Origin: Perognathus longimembris pacificus
Taxonomy: Eukaryota > Chordata > Mammalia > Rodentia > Heteromyidae
Assembly: GCF_023159225.1 (NCBI RefSeq)
Contig: NC_063166.1
Location: 75,518,575-75,582,574 of the forward strand
Length of the DNA: 64,000 nucleotides
Reading direction: 5' to 3'
Part shown: piece by piece, positions 35,237 to 45,620 of the stretch
How positions within the stretch are numbered: position 1 is the stretch's first letter
Layout: every line of letters begins with the position of its first letter
The notes under the pieces: model-generated
Databases searched by the model: none
Seen by the model: only the letters and a program-made list of their open reading frames with translations
What the model was told of the DNA's origin: nothing
Translations under genes and position numbers: made by a program

Positions 35237-35365
35237 ACTTTTTTGACTTTCATGACCTGTAAACTGGGGATGGTGACATTAGCATCAAGCTCTGGGGTTT
35301 GTTGGGTGGGTTCAGTGGAAGCATCTGCCAGACCCTTAATACATAGAAGATACTCAACCACGCAC
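35237..35365 (+). repeat. MIR fragment
   Basis: CATGACCTGTAAACTGGGGATGG and CCCTTAATACATAGAAGATAC follow the MIR 3' half. Confidence 0.6.
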
Positions 35366-35857
35366 GCTGGTCTCCAGGGAGCCTGCAGCCCAGCGGTGGC
35401 TGTCAGCAACCAGGACTTAAAAACCCTGTTCCCCTCCCAGGCTTAATTCAATCACAGTTGAATAAAGGTTCCTTTCCTTGGTGAGAATTAACCAAGATTT
35501 GCCCCCAAACTCTTAAGTCCAGCAACTTTACACACATTGTTTTTGCTTTTCCTTAAATAATCATGTTTTACCCCCTACTGTGGCTATTAAAAGCCCCACT
35601 TCAATGACAATGATTTGGGGCCAGAAGATTTATTGCTCTGAAGAATGATTTCCCTAGAGAGAAGACTGGGAGAGGGTGACTAGATTTTGTTACTATGTTT
35701 TTATTCTGGGGTCCCTCTGAAGAGCACATGTTCATAACCAGCAGGCAGCTGGAAATTGGTTGTTACTGTAGGGCTTTGCTAAATGTCTTCTTCAAGGGAT
35801 TAGATCTCACTCAGGATTCCCGGATGTTGCTAGCAATAAGGGTTAGAAAGGAAGCCT

Positions 35858-36287
35858 GCTATGCAAAGTTTACTTCTGCAGAAGGGGGCACCCTCAGCTA
35901 GAAACTCTGGCAAGCAAGCAAACACAGAGCAGCTGCCCCCCTCCCACCCCCTCTGTTGGGATTGGCTGAGCATAATCTGCAAAAGGCTATAGGTTTAATG
36001 AGCATGAATAAAATGTAACTAAAATCCAAGAACCTGTAACAGGTCATCTTAATTATGGTGCAGCTGGAAAAGGATGTAACTAAGATTTAATCAACTACCA
36101 ACCCACCTAGACAAAGCAGAAACTTTTTAGAAAAACAATTCTCACAATATTGATACAAAGGAAACAACCCATTTTAGAAAAACAATTCTCATAATATTGA
36201 TACAAAGGAAACAACCCATTTTAGAAAAACAATTCTCACAATATTGATACAAAGGAAACAACCCATTCTGATAGAAAAGATGGCTTT
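35858..36287. repeat. LTR-like repeat, copy 2, with triplicated 47 bp unit
   Basis: Same order as copy 1 (GCAAAGTTTACTTCTGCAGA, GGCAAGCAAGCAAACAC, GGATTGGCTGAGC, CATAATCTGCAAAA), then three tandem copies of a 47 bp unit at about 36126-36266 where copy 1 has one. The two copies lie in the same orientation 1.27 kb apart. Confidence 0.55.
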
Positions 36288-36527
36288 GGGGTGGTGGTGC
36301 AGGACCTGGAAATTGAACACAGGGCCTGGGAGCACTCAGGCCTTTCTTTGCTCAAGGCTAGTAGTGCTCTACCACTTGAGCCACAGCTTCACCTCCAACT
36401 TTTTGGTAGCTGGCGATAGAAAGTCTCATGGACTTTTCTGCCCAGACTGGCTTCCTACTATGATCCTCAGATCTCAGCCTCCCGAGTAAGGAGGATTACA
36501 GATTTGTAAGCCACCAATGCCCAGCGA
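36288..36527 (-). repeat. B1-Geo dimeric SINE, antisense
   Basis: Complete antisense dimer inserted at the end of LTR-like copy 2. Near-perfect duplication GATGGCTTT (36279-36287) / GATGACTTT (36528-36536). Confidence 0.88.
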
Positions 36528-37049
36528 GATGACTTTCTCACAAAGGTGAAAGCCAGAACTGTCTTTATTCTTTTTTTTTGCCTGAGTTCACAAATCATTG
36601 AGTCCCCTGCAAAGGAGAAAAAAAAAAAAAATGAGGCCAGAGAGTGTCTAGGAACAAAGTGGAATATCATTGTTCTTAGAAAGGAGAAAGGTAGCAGACC
36701 TCCTTCTTTGGAAATGAAGAGCCTTAAGATCACAAATTCCTGAGTCCAGACATCTCGCCACTGCTCAGCCCATTGAAGATGAACCCAAGGTCAGGACCAA
36801 GGGGCACCCAGCTCCTTTATATGCCTACCTCCTATTCATCCTACAGTGCCCAACCCAGTGAAATTTCCCTCAAGAAGACCTGTCTTTTTCCTGTCTTCTT
36901 TGTATTCACCTCTATTATGTTTATTAAGCTGCAATTAATTGATGACTTGCCTATTTCCACTACTCAGTGTGAGCACCAATTATATCCCTGTCATAGTTGA
37001 ATTTCTTTCCCCTACCATGTACTCAGGAATATTTTTAATAGATTTAATG

Positions 37050-38180
37050 AATTTAGCTAATACTTGCCAAATACTTTCTAAAGCCCAACTATTTCACACA
37101 TATTATCTTTGACTTTTTGATATTCAGGTTTTTACCCAGTAGAAAATTTAGAGAGAACTCCATTATAGAAGATAGAAATATAGGCTAAAATATGGTATTT
37201 GAGTAAGCTTGGTTGAGAAAATAAGGGGACAAAATCAGAGATAATAGATGCAGTAGAAATCTCAAACTTACAAAGTATCTTTATGCCAATGCATTTGAAA
37301 ACTCCAGAAAAATTAGAGAAGTAGAGACTACCCAGATCTATGGAATAAAATATAACATGTGATACTTCAATTACAACTTAACAAGTTGAATCAGTTGTCG
37401 AGATTCTTCCTCAATTAAGCAAAATTCACTAAGTAAAATTCTCCAATTCACTAAGCAAAATATAATCTCTATCCACAAAGCAGTTTGGTAATAGTAGTGA
37501 AAAAATAATTTTTATCAATTTTACTTATTAACATGGGTGCAGTTCTAATTTAGTAGCACATTAAATATAATTTATGATTAAGTAGAAGCACCAAGAATTA
37601 ACTAGGAATTCAAGGATGGTTCAGCATGAACATTATCTATGAATGCACTGTTACACAATGTTCATAGGTAAGGAGATAAAACCCAGATTTTTTTTTTCAG
37701 GAATGCCATAAAAGGATTTTAAACTGTAACTAATACATGCTAGAATAAATCCCTTAGCAGATTAGGTATAAAAAGAGCCTTACTAATTAACAGAGTATTA
37801 CCAACACTTTACAATTAGTATCTTCCTTAATGGCCAAATGGGGAAATAGAAGAGGCGCTTCATTAAAGGGAGGAGCAGACAAGAATGCCTAATCCCACCA
37901 GTTCTATTTAACACAGATTCTAGAGGTGCTGGACAATGCAATAAGAAAAGATAACGATTAATAACAATGTATTGCACAATTGAAAGTAGTAAAGAGAATA
38001 TATCTTAAATGTTCTCACTACAAGTGATAATAATGTGAAATGGACATGCTAATTATTATTTAGTAATAAATATATACATATATAAATATATATACACACA
38101 TCCCATTGCACACTGAAAATGTATACACTTCTTGTCAATTTTACTTGAATAAAGCTGAGGTTGGGAGAAAAAGAAAAGAA
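37050..38180 (+). repeat. old L1M: ORF2 remnant and 3' UTR
   Basis: AATTCAAGGATGGTTCAGCA, AGCAGATTAGGTATAAAAAG, CCACCAGTTCTATTTAACAC and then the 3' UTR words ATATCTTAAATGTTCTCACT and TTTTACTTGAATAAAGCTG. Heavily mutated; no frame survives. Confidence 0.65.
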
Positions 38181-38347
38181 ACTAAGAAGGGATTTAAAAA
38201 AAAGAAACGACACAATAAACCTCTCTTGAGACAACATGATCTTCTTTGGAGAAAATTAAAAAAATATGCAGAAAAAATGTTAGAACAAATAGTAGTGCGG
38301 TAAGACTTTTGGATACAAGATAAAAATCCAAAACTTTATTAGTATCC

Positions 38348-38394
38348 TTATGCAGGCACACACACACACAAACACACACACACGCACACACACA
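38348..38394. repeat. (AC)n-rich microsatellite
   Basis: AC runs interrupted by AA and GC. Confidence 0.93.
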
Positions 38395-38529
38395 AATATT
38401 TAAATTTTTGTTAATTATTTTTTAAACAAGGATTTCAATTCTCCCCAAGTTAATTTAATAATACTGCACTTCTAATTAAAGCACTGAATTATAAGGAAGA
38501 TTAGACAGAGAGGTCTAGTGGTTATTGGT

Positions 38530-38700
38530 GGCAACTCCACGTAGCTCCACAGCTCAGTTACTTGGCCACTCTGTGCTCTAGTTTCTCCATTTGTAAAACA
38601 GGGACAATAGTTGTATCTTCCCTTGGGGCTGTAGAGACACAATGCTCAGCAGATTGCTCTTACACATCTGGCACTCAGTAATTCCTAACAGTTAGCAGCA
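38530..38700 (+). repeat. MIR element
   Basis: CAGCTCAGTTACTTGGCCAC, CTAGTTTCTCCATTTGTAAA, ACAGGGACAATAGTTGTATC and CTGGCACTCAGTAATTCC follow the MIR consensus order. Confidence 0.7.
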
Positions 38701-39849
38701 CTTCCTTTTGTTCCCTCTAGAGAGCAATGTGTGGTAATTTCTTATTTGTGTCTTGTTCATATTCTTAGTGTTCTAGTTTCTCTCCCTATGCAATCAGCAC
38801 ATGGTAATGTCCATAGGTAGACCTTACCACTCAGATGCAGAGGTGGAAACTAAGGTGCTGAGACTTGGCTGAGGTCTAACAGGAAGCAGAGCTCAGGACT
38901 TGAAACCAGAGCCTCTGACAGCTCATCTTCTTCAGTGGAATTCAGCTGTCCATGGTGGCCATTGTTTTTTTTTTTTTGATAGGGTGTCCTATCTTGACTG
39001 TACCTCTTTCCCATCTCTCTTCACTCCCTATTTGTTGTATCACAGGATTGCTACCTGATAAAATACTTATACTGGCATCCTTTTCTCAGGATTGGATTTT
39101 GGAGGACCCCAGCTAAGACAGGTGAACTTCTCCTTGTATTTCCACATTGTTCACCCCAGGTCAGCATAATGTTTATGCACATTGGTTTCTGGGAAGGAAA
39201 GAATAGAGACAAGTATTGAATTGTGACTTTTTAAATTGTAGAGGTGATGCACAGAGGGGTTACAGTTACTTACTTAAAGTAGCGAAAGCATTTCTTTTCG
39301 CACTGTTAAAGAAAGTTTTCCAGACCCTCTCCCTCCAACAGCTTCCTTTATTGGGGTCACATATGCTAGGTCACTAGCCACCTGAATCACCAATCACCCG
39401 GGCCATGTATCAGATGGCCAGGAACAGACCTTACCCCCAGATCTGCTGACATTATGCAGATTAGAAAATCCTAAACCTTCTTAAGTGTCTGCCTTATATT
39501 CCTTCCCAGTGAAACCACAACAGAAGCCCTTTGGCACAGCACTGTTCACTTCTCCATCAGCCTCCTGACCGGCCCCTGTGGCCCCCGTGACACAGTGTGT
39601 CCCTTCCTCTTCCACTCACTTGGTTAAATAATAACTGAACACATCTCTGTCTTGATGGTCAGTTTCTGATGGCATAAGAAGTGGAAGGAGTCCCCAAGCT
39701 GGGTTGTTTCTGCAGGCAGGGGAGGGCTAAGCTTGCCTTGAGTCAGCTTGTCCACTGGCCAAGACCTGAGTCTCTTCCCTCTCAAGAGATTCTGAGATCA
39801 AGGGGAAGAGGGGAGAGTGAGGAGTGCCCCTGGTCCCATCCTGATTTGT
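38701..39849. other. unique noncoding; L1 3' UTR-like piece at 39232-39330
   Basis: CACAGAGGGGTTACAGTTAC at 39251 repeats the word seen at 10657. Otherwise nothing recognised. Confidence 0.4.
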
Positions 39850-40200
39850 AAAGTCACAAAGTTGTATTGGCAACACACAGGCACAGCAATAATTTATAAT
39901 AGTATTGCAACAACAAAAAAATCAACTCTAGATCTAAGGAAGGGCAGGTCAGATTTCTGTATACAAAACATAGCTGAGAGAACTTAAAAATCCTAAAAGA
40001 AATGCGCATACCATGTTCATGGATAAGAAGATTTCTCATTGAAGAGTCAATTACCTAAAGATGGGACCTAAAGACACCAAGCAAAATCCCAGCAGGCTTG
40101 TGTGTGTAAATAAAAGAGCTGATTTCAAGTACAGAGGTAAATAGACAAGGAGCCTTAAAGAACAAAGTCGAGGAACTAATTCTATAAGCCATTTAAAAAA
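39850..40200 (+). repeat. old L1 ORF2 fragment
   Basis: ATACCATGTTCATGGATAAG, CACCAAGCAAAATCCCAGCA and AACAAAGTCGAGGAACTAAT follow L1 ORF2 text with many indels. Confidence 0.6.
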
Positions 40201-41139
40201 GTTTCAGTCATCCTGACTGAGTGATCATTGCACAACACAGGACATGTACATGTAGGGTAGTTGATTTATGGGCAGCAGGGCAGAGAAGTAGGATGTGTGT
40301 GTACATGTGTGTCGTCTTTTCAATAAGTGGTGCCAGGTCAGTTGGGTAGCCAGATGGAAACAAAAGAGAAAAGCTACTGGGAAATTCCCTTTTTGACAAG
40401 ATGAGGCACTACATTTCTAGAAACATAGATTGCTAAAGTGTATTTTGAAGTTCTTTCTTTTCTGAGCTATCATTTCCCCTCTGTTGCTCCCAAACTGCCA
40501 GGGCCAGCCTGTTTCCCACACCTATTCTGTGTTCCTGGGCTTTTATCCTTACAGATGATCCCAGCTGCTGGGCTAGGTGCAGGGAAGCCCAAGCAGCAAT
40601 TGGGGGCCGAGTAATCAAAGAGACTGGAGCCTTTTCAAATACCACACACAGCACATTCTGGCTATCCCATTCTGGTTCATTTCTGCCTCCTGGCCTTTCC
40701 CAAGGAGGTTTTCAAAGGATATTCTAGATGCTCTGGCTGTTTCCAGAGCCAGGAGCCCAGGATCTCGAGGACAGTGGGCGGGGTGTGAGTGGGTAGGGAC
40801 TGCTAGTGTACTTTCTTGCATTGAAGGGGGAGGAGCAAGGTGAAGAACTTGGATGTCTTTTTTTTCCTTAAGGGGGGGGGGGGGGAGAGTCTACCTCACA
40901 GCCACTTCTCTGGCCTGCCACCAGGGATAGTCCATTTCCTTCCTTTCTCACTCCAGGACGTCTAGATCCGCCCCTCCCTCCGAGCTCCTTATAGGAGCAG
41001 CAGAGCCTGTTCGCACGGCCCAAATCCTTGCCTCAGTTTCTCCACAGGTAAAACTAAAGTTTATGCGCACCGATTCCCTCGCACCCCTCTAGCCTTAACT
41101 CAGGAACGACACCCAGGGAAGGCACCACAGGTCTTCGCC
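40201..41139. other. TOX2 5' flank, distal part
   Basis: No exon seen. It contains a T-run and a G-run at 40858-40886 and a near-palindrome GCTCCTTATAGGAGC at 40984-40998, about 610 bp before the TOX2 start codon. That could be an SRF-like or TATA-like site, but this is speculative. Confidence 0.4.
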
Positions 41140-41430
41140 TTCTCTGCCCCCCGCCCCCCCTCCCCGCCCCACCTGCCGTGCGGGGGTCAGCGCCGCCCCC
41201 AACACTTAGGGAGGGAAGGATGTTCACTTTTGGATGGGGATGGTACCGGCTTCTCCTTTCTCCTCGCCATTGGGGGTGAAAGAAAGGCAGGCAAGGGGCG
41301 TCTAAGCCTTGCCCACCCTCTGGGGCTGAGGGGCCCTGGCAGCCACTCAGCGGGGATGAAAGACCTGGGCACCCGGCCGGGGCCCCTGCCCTAAGCAGCG
41401 CGGGAGGCCGGAACAAAAGCGCGCGCGCGG

Positions 41431-41520
41431 GCGGGGCGGGGCGGGGTCCTCGGCGGGCGGGGGGCGGGGTCCTCGGCGGGGCCCCGCCCCCGGCCCGCCC
41501 CCGCCCCCCGGCCCGCCCCC
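41431..41520. promoter_or_regulatory. GC-box cluster, G-rich then C-rich
   Basis: Tandem GGGGC units on the + strand up to 41481, then CCCCGCCCCC units, so Sp/KLF sites face both ways. A 17 bp word, GCGGGGTCCTCGGCGGG, is repeated at 41441-41457 and 41464-41480. Confidence 0.75.
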
Positions 41521-41607
41521 CGCGCTCGCACACGCGCTCGCAGTGGGCTCCCACCGCCGCCCGCCCAGGCACTGCCCGCGGGAGCCGCCGCCGCCGCCGC
41601 GCCCGCC

Positions 41608-41706
41608 ATGGACGTCCGCCTGTACCCCTCGGCGCCCGCGGTGGGCGCGCGGCCCGGGCCCGAGCCGGCCGGCCTGGCGCACCTGGACTACTACCACTGC
41701 GGCAAG
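41608..41706 (+). CDS. TOX2: TOX2 exon 1 coding part (canonical N-terminus)
   Basis: Encodes 33 residues beginning MDVRLYPSAPAVGARPG and ending LDYYHCGK. I recognise this as the N-terminus of TOX HMG-box family member 2, a nuclear DNA-binding regulator of the TOX family (T, NK and follicular helper cell programmes, also neural and ovarian expression). The start is chosen because it matches the known protein and has a strong Kozak context (CCCGCCATGG). The exon ends AAG|GTAGGC at a phase-0 donor; the known protein continues FDGDSAYVG from exon 2, which is beyond the window. The remembered human sequence has glycine where residue 31 here is cysteine (TGC for GGC). The frame stays open past the donor into the intron; that extension is not real. 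Only the first few percent of the roughly 490-residue protein is present; the HMG box is not. Confidence 0.96.
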
Positions 41707-41712
41707 GTAGGC
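41707..41712 (+). other. TOX2: TOX2 exon 1 splice donor
   Basis: GTAGGC directly after AAG at codon 33; phase 0. The position agrees with the exon boundary expected from the protein. Confidence 0.9.
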
Positions 41713-41943
41713 GCGGGGGCGCGGGCAGCGGGCGAGGCGGGGCCCGCGCCTCGGGACTCCGGGCCGGAGTTGGCGGGGCGTGGGCACTTTGGGGGCGCCC
41801 ACGAGGGTGACGCACACGGAGCCCCGCCGACGGGCACGTGCCGCTCACCCCCCACACCCTCGCGGTCACCCACGCGGTGTTCGGGTGGCAGACGGAAGTC
41901 GCCCGACAGCCGCCCCGCGCGACGCCGCCGTGGCCGCCTCACC

Positions 41944-41971
41944 CGCGCCGCGCCGCGCCGCGCCGCGCCGC
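41944..41971. repeat. CGCGC/CCGCG short tandem in CpG island
   Basis: Five-base units of the type CGCGC repeated about five times inside intron 1. Confidence 0.9.
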
Positions 41972-42529
41972 ACGCTCATCCCCGAGCTGACACCCAGCGA
42001 GCCGCTGTCACGCCGACAGCCGCGCGCCGCGGACGCTGCCCGCCGCCGCACACGCAGAGCCGCGCACCGGGCGCGCCCTCCAGCCACCCGCACCTGCTCC
42101 CACGCCCCGTCACAACGGGGCACGGAAGACTCGCGCCGCCCCCCCGGACAGCGGACCCAGACGGCCGTGGTCACACCCGGGGGCGTCCGCGGGCTCCGGC
42201 ACACTCGCCGCCCTCGCACCCACCTCACCCACCACTCGCGCGTCGGGGTTCTAACTTCACGGGCGCGCCGCGCGCACTAATTGGGTCGTTTTACTAATTG
42301 GCCAGGCCGGCCCCGTGGGCGCCTCGGAGGCCGGGTTGGCAATGGCCAATCAAGACCCGTCCCCTCCCGGGGAGCGAGGAGCGGGCTCACCTCCTTCCCC
42401 CTCCGGGCCACGACCGCCGCCCCCCACCGCAGCCAAGTCCGAGCTGCGCGGCGCCCCGCGCAGGTCCTGGCGCTCCAGACCCAACTCGGGGCCCCGAGGC
42501 GTCCGCTCCCCGCGGCCGCAGACCCTAGA

Positions 42530-42756
42530 TGGGATGGTTTAGGGGAGGCTCGCCTCCTCTTATGCTCACGGGGAAGGCAACTTTCCAACTTAGTTGGGAA
42601 AGCAGACGGGCTGTGCGTCCGCGGGTCGCTGCGTCGATCCGGGGCCAAGCCGGAGCCGAGCGCGGCTCTTCGTCACTCGGAGCCCGGATTGAACCGCGCG
42701 CGTGGGTCCCCCCCGCGGCCCCGGCGCAGACGCGCGGGCTTCGCGGCGCAGCGAGG
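42530..42756 (+). other. possible alternative untranslated first exon
   Basis: A strong donor, GCGAG|GTGAGTG, lies at 42756/42757 inside the island's second GC-rich block. TOX2 is known to have several first exons, so an untranslated one could end here. No transcript evidence is visible, and the upstream limit is arbitrary. Confidence 0.25.
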
Positions 42757-42990
42757 TGAGTGCGCTTCGGGCGGCTGTATCGGAGCCCCTTTGAGGGTCT
42801 CTCCCCTTCCCCGCCGACTTCTTACTTAGTCCCTGGTGTTGGGGTGGTGCGGGAGGGGGTGTCCGGCGCCCCACCACCGATCGATCGCCGGGCCCTGGGG
42901 CTGGGCCTCGCCAAGTGCGTGCTCAGGCCCTAGGGGAGCTGCGTACATGCGCGCCCAGCGAGGGGAGGGCATGGAGGGAGGCCGGACCTC

Positions 42991-44784
42991 CAGGCCCCGG
43001 GCGACCCGGGGGGCAGAGGAGGGAGGAAGGCGGTTGATGTTGAGGAGGCTGCTGGTGATGATCTTTCGTCAGTGACCAGCAAAGTTAGGAGCCTGAGGGG
43101 GGGGGGGGGGGGATGGTATACTTGCGAGAAGGCGGCTTCTCCTGCTTCCATTCTGAAGGAGAGAAAACAGATTGAAAGTAGTGAATGGAGTTTCCAGGGA
43201 GGAGGAGATTGGGTGTCAGGGCAGCCGGTCATCTACTGTCTTTGGCCTTGTTATTTTTTAAAACATCAAGTGGGCAAGGTGTCTTTGAGTCTCCATGGGG
43301 GGAGGGGGGGCATGCATTGGGATTTGTGCCTTAAAGCCCGGGAGGGCAGAAGGGGTAGGGGCTTAACCCAGAACATGCTTTTTGGTGTGATGTTTTTGTA
43401 AACCCTACCAGAGTTGGGGCTGTCCCACACCTCACAAGCCTTTGGGTTAGCAGGACCCTGCCAGGGCCCCTGCTTTATTCTGAAGCTTTGCAAAACCTCT
43501 GACTCAGCACCAGAACCACAGAAAAGCTGCAGGGAGGGCCCAGGAGGAGAGGGCTTGAGAAAGAAGCTGGCTACCCACAGTGGTTCCTGTCTGTGATCCG
43601 AGACCCCTGGACCATTCAGGACCTTTAGCTGAGGATGTGTTCAGAGTTGGGGGGTGGTCCAGTTGGACCCACCAGGATGTGTAAAAGGAAGGTCTGACTT
43701 GTGCTTGAATAAGGGCTCTGTTGCTCAGTCCTTCAGCCTCTGAGGGATGGGGGTCGGGTGTGTGTGTGGGGAGATCATTGGCTCAGCTAGGGGCTGGGTC
43801 TTGTGGGCTGTAAATAACAAGTGGTCTCCAGTGGTGGTAGTTCAGGGGCTCCATTGGGGAGAAAAAAACGTTCAGTCTCCACCCTTACAACTGGATACTT
43901 CAGAGCTAGGGGACACTGAAGTCCAAGATACAGTAGTGACCACACTTGGGACTATTCCTGAAGACCAGCCACGAGGCCCCAGGCCCCAGGGAGCACCAGG
44001 GCAAGCATGCGGCCAGGTGGTGGGGGACAGCCGTGGGGCAGTTGACCTGGAAGGGCCCTTGGCGACCATCCCCTTGGCGACTGTCCCCTTGGCGACCGTC
44101 CCCTTAGCAATCCTCTCCAAAGAGAGTCCCAGCCACCTTACACCAAAGTCATGAGCAGGGGTTGGTCTTTGGATAGTCTTTTGTCTGAGAAAATACACAG
44201 TGACGGAAAGCTTCTCTGGTTTTATTTTTGCTTTGAAATAGATGTGCATATTTAGTCATTACAGTGATATTAGCCTGCATTAGAAAAATTGCTTAACACG
44301 TAGGAGGCAGGCACGTTATTTTGTGTAATAACAGTGTTTGGTGAGCAGAGGGGCTTGTGGCCCAGTGGACCCCAGGATCTGGGGTCCCAAGATGGGGATA
44401 CTATTGTTCCCCTTTCCTTCTTCTTTGCTTCATAAAAAGGGAAACTGAGTCAAGGAGCAGTGTACTCACAGATTACATAGCAAATGAACACAACTGGAGC
44501 TTGAACCCCAAAATTTTAACTCCCCATAGGGCACTAATTTGACTTCCCCATGAGTCTGTCATAATTTAGGAGTTTGGAACTTGTGACCTCCAACTTAGGA
44601 AAACTATAAGATGCCCTCGATGTAGATTTTGGCCAAGACACTTTACCAGACTGGGGTGGGGGCTGCAGGGAGCTCCCCATTTCGTCTACTGGTTATGGGA
44701 ATTGGATATATTGCTCATTTCGCATTTTCATTTGTAGCTCTGTGTCTCAGGACAAAGGATATTTAGCCCATTTTTAAACAGGTA
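42991..44784. other. TOX2 intron 1, unique part
   Basis: Includes a G-run at about 43097-43112 and a 15 bp minisatellite at 44057-44111. The 135-codon frame at 43747-44154 owes part of its length to that tandem and is not supported as an exon. Confidence 0.5.
44057..44111. repeat. 15 bp minisatellite, about 3.5 copies
   Basis: Units of the form CCTTGGCGACCGTCC, the last decayed to CCTTAGCAATCCTC. The period of 15 keeps the frame and gives a PLAT(I/V) peptide repeat on the + strand. Confidence 0.9.
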
Positions 44785-45500
44785 TGGGAATACAATAAAA
44801 TGCACATTTTAGTCATTCATTTCCAGGAATTTTGACAAATGCAAACATCCAGGTAACCATCAATCAAATCATGATATACATTATTTCCACCACCCCAGAA
44901 ATCTCTGTGATACCTTTTCCCAGTTAGCCCCCTAGCCCCTCTACTTTGGCAACTTCTTGTTTTCTTAGCTTTTTATTACCACTGTTTTACCTAAGCTTAA
45001 AGTACACGAACTGTATGTGAACTTCACATGCAGCACGAATGTTTTTTGTTTTTTTTTTTTTGCCAGTCCTGGGGCTTGGACTCAGGGCCTGAGCACTGTC
45101 CCTGGCTTCTTTTTGCTCAAGGCTAGCACTCTGCCACTTGAGCCACAGCGCCCCTTCTGGCTGCTTTCTATATATGTGGTGCTGGGGAATCAAACCCAGG
45201 GCTTCATGTATACGAGGCAAGCACTCTTGCCACTAGGCCATATTCCCAGCCCACGAATGTTTTTATGTCTGCTTTCAACATGCCTTCAAGATTTACCTGA
45301 GTTGCATGTGCATGTGTTTGTGTGCGTGGTTTGTCCATTTCATTGCTGAGTTGTATTACATTGTACGAATATAGCATTATTGGTTGGTCTCTGCACCTGT
45401 GGAGTAGCATATAGATTTGCTTTCAGGCTGTAGATAATAGAAATAAAGTTGCTATGAAATTCTGATACACATTTGTGGGCAGGATAAATTGTTAAATATC
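44785..45500 (-). repeat. old L1M 3' region, antisense
   Basis: CAGGAATTTTGACAAATGCA and CCAGGTAACCATCAATCAAA match the antisense L1M 3' UTR. GCTGAGTTGTATTACATTGT and AATAAAGTTGCTATGAAATT match antisense ORF2. An IDL-Geo SINE interrupts it. Confidence 0.65.
45047..45251 (-). repeat. IDL-Geo dimeric SINE, antisense, with target-site duplication
   Basis: Complete young copy: GCCAGTCCTGGGGCTTGG to CCATATTCCCAGCC. Perfect 13 bp duplication CACGAATGTTTTT at 45034-45046 and 45252-45264. Confidence 0.95.
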
Positions 45501-45510
45501 ACTGAGTTTT

Positions 45511-45606
45511 TTGTTGTTGTTGTTTTTTGCCAGTCCTGGGCCTTGAACTCAGGGCCTGAGCACTGAGGCAAGTACTCTTGCCACTAGGCCATATTCCCAG
45601 CCCCAG
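45511..45606 (-). repeat. internally deleted IDL-Geo SINE, antisense
   Basis: About 96 bp instead of about 200. In the element's own sense, the first 38 bases of the ID half (to GCAAGAGTACTTGCCT) are joined directly to the last part of the Geo half (CAGTGCTCAGGCCCTGAG) and an A-rich tail. Perfect 14 bp duplication TATCACTGAGTTTT at 45497-45510 and 45607-45620 shows that the shortened element is what inserted. Confidence 0.92.
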
Positions 45607-45620
45607 TATCACTGAGTTTT

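Larger units (their letters stand above)
41140..42990. promoter_or_regulatory. TOX2: TOX2 CpG-island promoter
   Basis: CpG dinucleotides are abundant from about 41140 to 42990 and scarce outside. The island contains exon 1. GC boxes (GGGGCGGGG) cluster at 41430-41470, just upstream, and their complements at 41481-41520; no TATA box is visible near them. This is a typical TATA-less developmental-regulator promoter. Initiation probably falls within the last couple of hundred bases before 41608, but the exact start cannot be read from sequence. The island continues about 1.2 kb past exon 1 into intron 1. Confidence 0.85.

Noticed and set aside
41054..41869. 271-codon minus-strand frame across the TOX2 promoter
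   Set aside because: Low-complexity Pro/Arg/Ala/Gly composition is expected in any GC-rich island; it is antisense to exon 1 and has no domain.
41608..42297. 230-codon + frame starting at the TOX2 start codon
   Set aside because: Only the first 33 codons are real; the known protein and the AAG|GTAGGC donor end the exon at 41706. The rest is intron.
43747..44154. 135-codon + frame in intron 1
   Set aside because: Its length comes partly from the 15 bp tandem repeat, and there is no homology I recognise.
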